A stretch of 14,296 nucleotides of DNA, taken from an uncultured Burkholderiales bacterium (GTDB taxonomy: Bacteria > Pseudomonadota > Gammaproteobacteria > Burkholderiales > Burkholderiaceae_C). The notes beneath the pieces are model-generated. The model had not been told where the DNA came from, searched no databases, and saw only the letters and a list, made by a program, of their open reading frames with translations. The position numbers were made by a program, and so were the translations under genes. Shown piece by piece: positions 13,606 through 14,296 of this stretch (position 1 is its first letter; each line of letters begins with the position of its first letter). The stretch lies in NCBI GenBank assembly GCA_903925445.1, contig CAIYFE010000163.1, positions 1 through 14,296 on the forward strand, in the 5' to 3' direction.

Positions 13606-14296
13606 GCAAGAAAATTGGCGACGTCATCCTGGACGTGAAAAACATCAGTTTGCGCTTTGGCGGGGTCAAAGCGCTGACCGACATTTCATTCAATGTGCGC
13701 GAGCATGAAGTGCGCGCCATCATCGGCCCCAATGGCGCGGGTAAGAGTTCGATGCTCAATTGCATCAATGGTGTGTACACGCCGTCTGAAGGCTCGATCA
13801 CGTTTCGGGGGCAAACCTTCGATCACATGGACAGCCACCAAGTGGCGCGCATGGGCATTGCGCGCACCTTCCAAAATTTGGCGTTGTTCAAAGGCATGAG
13901 CGTGCTCGACAACATCATGACCGGACGCAACTTGCGCATCAAAAGCAATTTGTTTTTGCAAGCCCTGCGCTTAGGTCCTGCCGAGCGAGAGGAGATTGAG
14001 CACCGCGAAAAAGTCGAACGCATCATCGACTTTTTGGAAATTCAAGCCTTTCGAAAAACCCCCGTGGGTCAACTTCCCTACGGTTTGCAAAAACGTGTCG
14101 ACTTGGGTCGCGCGTTGGCGTTGGAGCCACAAGTCTTGTTGCTTGACGAGCCCATGGCCGGCATGAACGTGGAAGAAAAACAAGACATGTGTCGTTTCAT
14201 CTTGGATGTGAACGACGAGTTTGGCACCACGATTGTGTTGATCGAACACGACATGGGCGTGGTGATGGACATTTCTGATCGCGTGGTGGTGCTCGA
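13602..14296 (+). CDS. livG: LivG-type ABC transporter ATP-binding protein, truncated by the window edge
   Basis: The 231 visible codons are most of the nucleotide-binding subunit of a branched-chain amino acid (HAAT/Liv) type importer, which is usually 250-290 residues. Visible motifs: Walker A GPNGAGKS (42-49), Q-loop RTFQN (Q91), signature LPYGLQKRVDLGRAL (the LivG variant with YG in place of SGG), Walker B VLLLDEPMAGMN (D182, E183) and switch His in IEHDMGV (H216). The AGMN after Walker B is typical of LivG rather than LivF. The ATG overlaps the ligase stop codon (ATGA). Permease and binding-protein genes would be expected beyond the right edge. Several such systems carry aromatic or organic acids rather than leucine, so the symbol describes the family, not the substrate. 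Confidence 0.92.
   Translation, partial: MSKKIGDVILDVKNISLRFGGVKALTDISFNVREHEVRAIIGPNGAGKSSMLNCINGVYTPSEGSITFRGQTFDHMDSHQVARMGIARTFQNLALFKGMSVLDNIMTGRNLRIKSNLFLQALRLGPAEREEIEHREKVERIIDFLEIQAFRKTPVGQLPYGLQKRVDLGRALALEPQVLLLDEPMAGMNVEEKQDMCRFILDVNDEFGTTIVLIEHDMGVVMDISDRVVVL

Overview
The window looks like chromosomal DNA of a betaproteobacterium of the order Burkholderiales, most likely a Comamonadaceae-like organism. This rests on the HtpG, RluF-type, Crp/Fnr, acyl-CoA ligase and LivG sequences, on moderate-to-high GC coding DNA rich in TTG leucine codons, and on the Crp/Fnr-ligase-LivG arrangement. Species cannot be assigned from sequence alone.

Left edge (1-1526, minus strand): the N-terminal third of the chaperone gene htpG, preceded by a 23S rRNA pseudouridine synthase of the RluF type. 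The 70 bases between them hold an intrinsic terminator for the synthase gene. They also hold a strong sigma-32 (heat-shock) promoter for htpG whose -10 element is part of the terminator stem.

Centre (1549-10782, plus strand): an unusual accessory locus. Three paralogous exported Sel1/TPR-repeat proteins (about 350 aa each, with two C-terminal cysteines exactly 48 residues apart in all three) bracket two other genes. The first is a very large three-part haem protein: an N-terminal domain resembling a dimeric alpha/beta barrel, then a complete DyP-type peroxidase, then a complete cytochrome P450. Both haem-ligand motifs are intact, but the P450 I-helix has lost the usual acid/alcohol pair that serves O2 activation, and no ferredoxin or reductase gene is present. 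The second starts 7 bases after it: a regulator with an OmpR/PhoB-type winged helix, a STAND-type NTPase and a helical repeat tail. The AT-rich spacers of this block carry direct repeats, two of them with 11-bp period, the geometry used by PhoB-type DNA-binding domains. This block is the candidate for a little-described system: a peroxide-handling double-haem enzyme with a dedicated regulator and a set of exported repeat proteins. Its substrate is unknown.

Right edge (10779-14296): a Crp/Fnr-family regulator (minus strand) converges on the third Sel1 gene with overlapping stop codons and diverges from an AMP-forming long-chain acyl-CoA ligase gene. The ligase overlaps by 4 bases the start of a LivG-type ABC transporter ATPase that runs off the window. 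This is probably the beginning of a carboxylic-acid or amino-acid uptake and CoA-activation operon. A perfect 7-bp inverted repeat lies in the divergent spacer.

No tRNA, rRNA, CRISPR array, insertion sequence or phage gene was seen, and no gene-free stretch exceeds about 175 bases.
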